Position numbers and translations under genes: made by a program. From Paenibacillus alba (lineage in GTDB: Bacteria; Bacillota; Bacilli; Paenibacillales; NBRC-103111), in contig NZ_JABMKZ010000029.1 in the NCBI RefSeq assembly GCF_013204855.1, positions 47,649 to 111,648 on the forward strand: DNA of 64,000 bases, given 5' to 3'. Positions within the stretch are counted from its first letter, which is position 1. Every line of letters begins with the position of its first letter. Below are positions 62,845 through 64,000 of the stretch, in pieces. The notes under the pieces are model-generated. The model searched no databases. It was not told the origin of the DNA and saw only the letters and a program-made list of their open reading frames with translations.

Positions 62845-64000
62845 GTGTCCATACAAAATGAGGATGAAAAACAATTAACCATTGAAAATCTTGGAGTTCG
62901 CCCTGCTGTGATTGAACAGGTAGCTCATCTTTTGCCTGCTCGTAAGGGAACTGCAACAGCCCATGCGATCCGGTATAAAGATTTTGGTGCGCTCTCGTTC
63001 GCGGACGTGGAGCTCTTTGCCAAGCTGCCTTCCCATCCTTTATGGAGCCAAGTCGAACGGTTTGTTGATTTCTCTTTTGCTGATGAGCTTTGCGCCCATT
63101 TGTATTCGCCACAAGGTCAGCGTCCTTATGCGCCTTCACTTAAACTCAAGATTCATCTCATACAGGCCATGGAAAACTTGTCCGACCGTGAGATGGAGAT
63201 CCGTCTCATGTTTGACATGGCGATTAAACGATTTGTCGGTATTCCCTTTGCGTTTAATGGCTTTGATCACAGTACGATTGCCTTTGATCGTGATCGGATG
63301 GGTGACGAACTTTTCCATGCTTGTTTCCACTATATTCTCGCGCAAGCCAGGCAACTGGGTCTATGGAAAGGAGAGCAGGAGATTTGGCTGGTGGATTCCT
63401 TTCATACCCATGCTATTTCTAGCAGTATGAGTGCGTATCGGCTTATTTTCCACGGCATGCTCAATCTGGTGAATCACTTAAAACGAACGCATGCACAGCT
63501 TCATCGCGTCATGATTGAGAGTTTGCAAATGCAGTCGTGGTGGGATAAACTGCCGGCAGACAGCGAGCCAAGCGAGAGGATTGCCGCGTTCAACTTATTG
63601 GTCGCCAGGGCATACGCGCTTCTCTCTTATTTAAAACAAGAAAACGTTCAGCAGCTTCGCCAAAAAGAAACAACAAAAAAGCAGCAACAACGTTTTGATG
63701 AGCTGCGCAAGGTACTGCTAGACATTCTTGAACAAAACACGCGTCCTACGGATCCGACAGAGTCCAACAAGCAACAAGCGGAGGCCTATGAAAAAATTCC
63801 GTTCAAGGATCGACCTAAGGACCGTATTGTAAATGCGCATGATCCAAGTGTGCGTAATGGACGGAAAACAGCAAAAAAACCTTTTACAGGGGACAAAATT
63901 CAGGTTGTGGAGTCGAGCGCTTCGGGGTTCATTTTAGACGCAGAGCCCGTTCCTGGAAATGAAGCGGATGGTGATCGCTTGGCCCATTTACTCCAAAGTG
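62845..64000 (+). CDS. IS1182-like transposase, 5' part (3' end outside window)
   Basis: The plus-strand frame opens at GTG 62845-62847 behind GAGGGATGG and runs without stop to the window edge (385 codons). It has the IS1182-type layout: an N-terminal domain with FVDFSFADELCAHLYSPQGQ, SLKLKIHLIQAMENLSDREM and FDHSTIAFDRDRMGDELF, then WLVDSFHTHAISSSM, where the Asp probably belongs to the DDE active site, a long coiled-coil-like stretch and DPSVRNGRKTAKKPFTGDKIQ. The part seen is intact and in frame. ATGs nearby are out of frame. Whether the element is whole cannot be judged because its right half is not shown. Confidence 0.85.
   Translation, partial: MSIQNEDEKQLTIENLGVRPAVIEQVAHLLPARKGTATAHAIRYKDFGALSFADVELFAKLPSHPLWSQVERFVDFSFADELCAHLYSPQGQRPYAPSLKLKIHLIQAMENLSDREMEIRLMFDMAIKRFVGIPFAFNGFDHSTIAFDRDRMGDELFHACFHYILAQARQLGLWKGEQEIWLVDSFHTHAISSSMSAYRLIFHGMLNLVNHLKRTHAQLHRVMIESLQMQSWWDKLPADSEPSERIAAFNLLVARAYALLSYLKQENVQQLRQKETTKKQQQRFDELRKVLLDILEQNTRPTDPTESNKQQAEAYEKIPFKDRPKDRIVNAHDPSVRNGRKTAKKPFTGDKIQVVESSASGFILDAEPVPGNEADGDRLAHLLQS

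Overview
The window looks like chromosome of a Paenibacillus-type Gram-positive bacterium (Bacillota). The basis is AGGAGG-type ribosome sites with frequent TTG/GTG starts, S-layer-homology (SLH) anchored giant glycosidases, many YesM/YesN-like two-component systems with large AraC-type response regulators, and LplB/YtcP/family-1 sugar ABC transporters without their own ATPase. No rRNA, tRNA or CRISPR array was seen.

Layout. (A) 1-12661, minus strand: sensor kinase, response regulator, sugar-binding lipoprotein, two permeases and a giant SLH-anchored GH42-like enzyme that runs off the left edge. (B) 13125-17907, minus: sensor kinase, regulator and a solute-binding lipoprotein paralogous to that of A, without permeases. 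(Accessory) 18178-32941: a 0.3-kb dispersed repeat, a VOC protein, a P-loop kinase-like gene without a canonical start codon, a MarR-controlled efflux operon (two membrane-fusion proteins, a DHA2-type MFS pump, a secreted protein of unknown function), an SDR with an RCC1 remnant behind it, a copper-amine-oxidase-stalk protein, a Bcr/CflA pump, a small receiver-like protein, a 32-codon ORF coupled to a DUF4386 membrane protein, a second VOC protein, a truncated TetR gene and a second copy of the repeat. (C) 32942-38622, minus: AraC regulator, binding protein, two permeases and a cytoplasmic sulfatase. 38748-40487 is a free-standing secreted GH18 chitinase. (D) 40721-50802, minus: two LplB/YtcP permeases, binding protein, kinase, regulator and a cytoplasmic GH106-like glycosidase. 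(E) 51001-62500, minus: two permeases, regulator, kinase, binding protein, a cytoplasmic sialidase-fold protein and an SLH-anchored clan-A glycosidase. The right edge is the 5' part of an IS1182-like transposase gene on the plus strand.

How it works together. Modules A-E have the organisation of Gram-positive polysaccharide-utilisation loci. Surface-anchored enzymes (A, E) would cut a complex glycan outside the cell. Lipoprotein-bound oligosaccharides would enter through the permeases, powered by a shared MsmX-type ATPase encoded elsewhere, and signal-less enzymes (sulfatase, GH106-like, sialidase-fold) would finish degradation inside. Each module carries its own AraC-type regulator, four of the five as a kinase/response-regulator pair. 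The substrates are not known. A sulfatase, a possible rhamnosidase and a GH42-like enzyme suggest decorated, possibly rhamnose- and sulfate-containing polysaccharides, which is inference.
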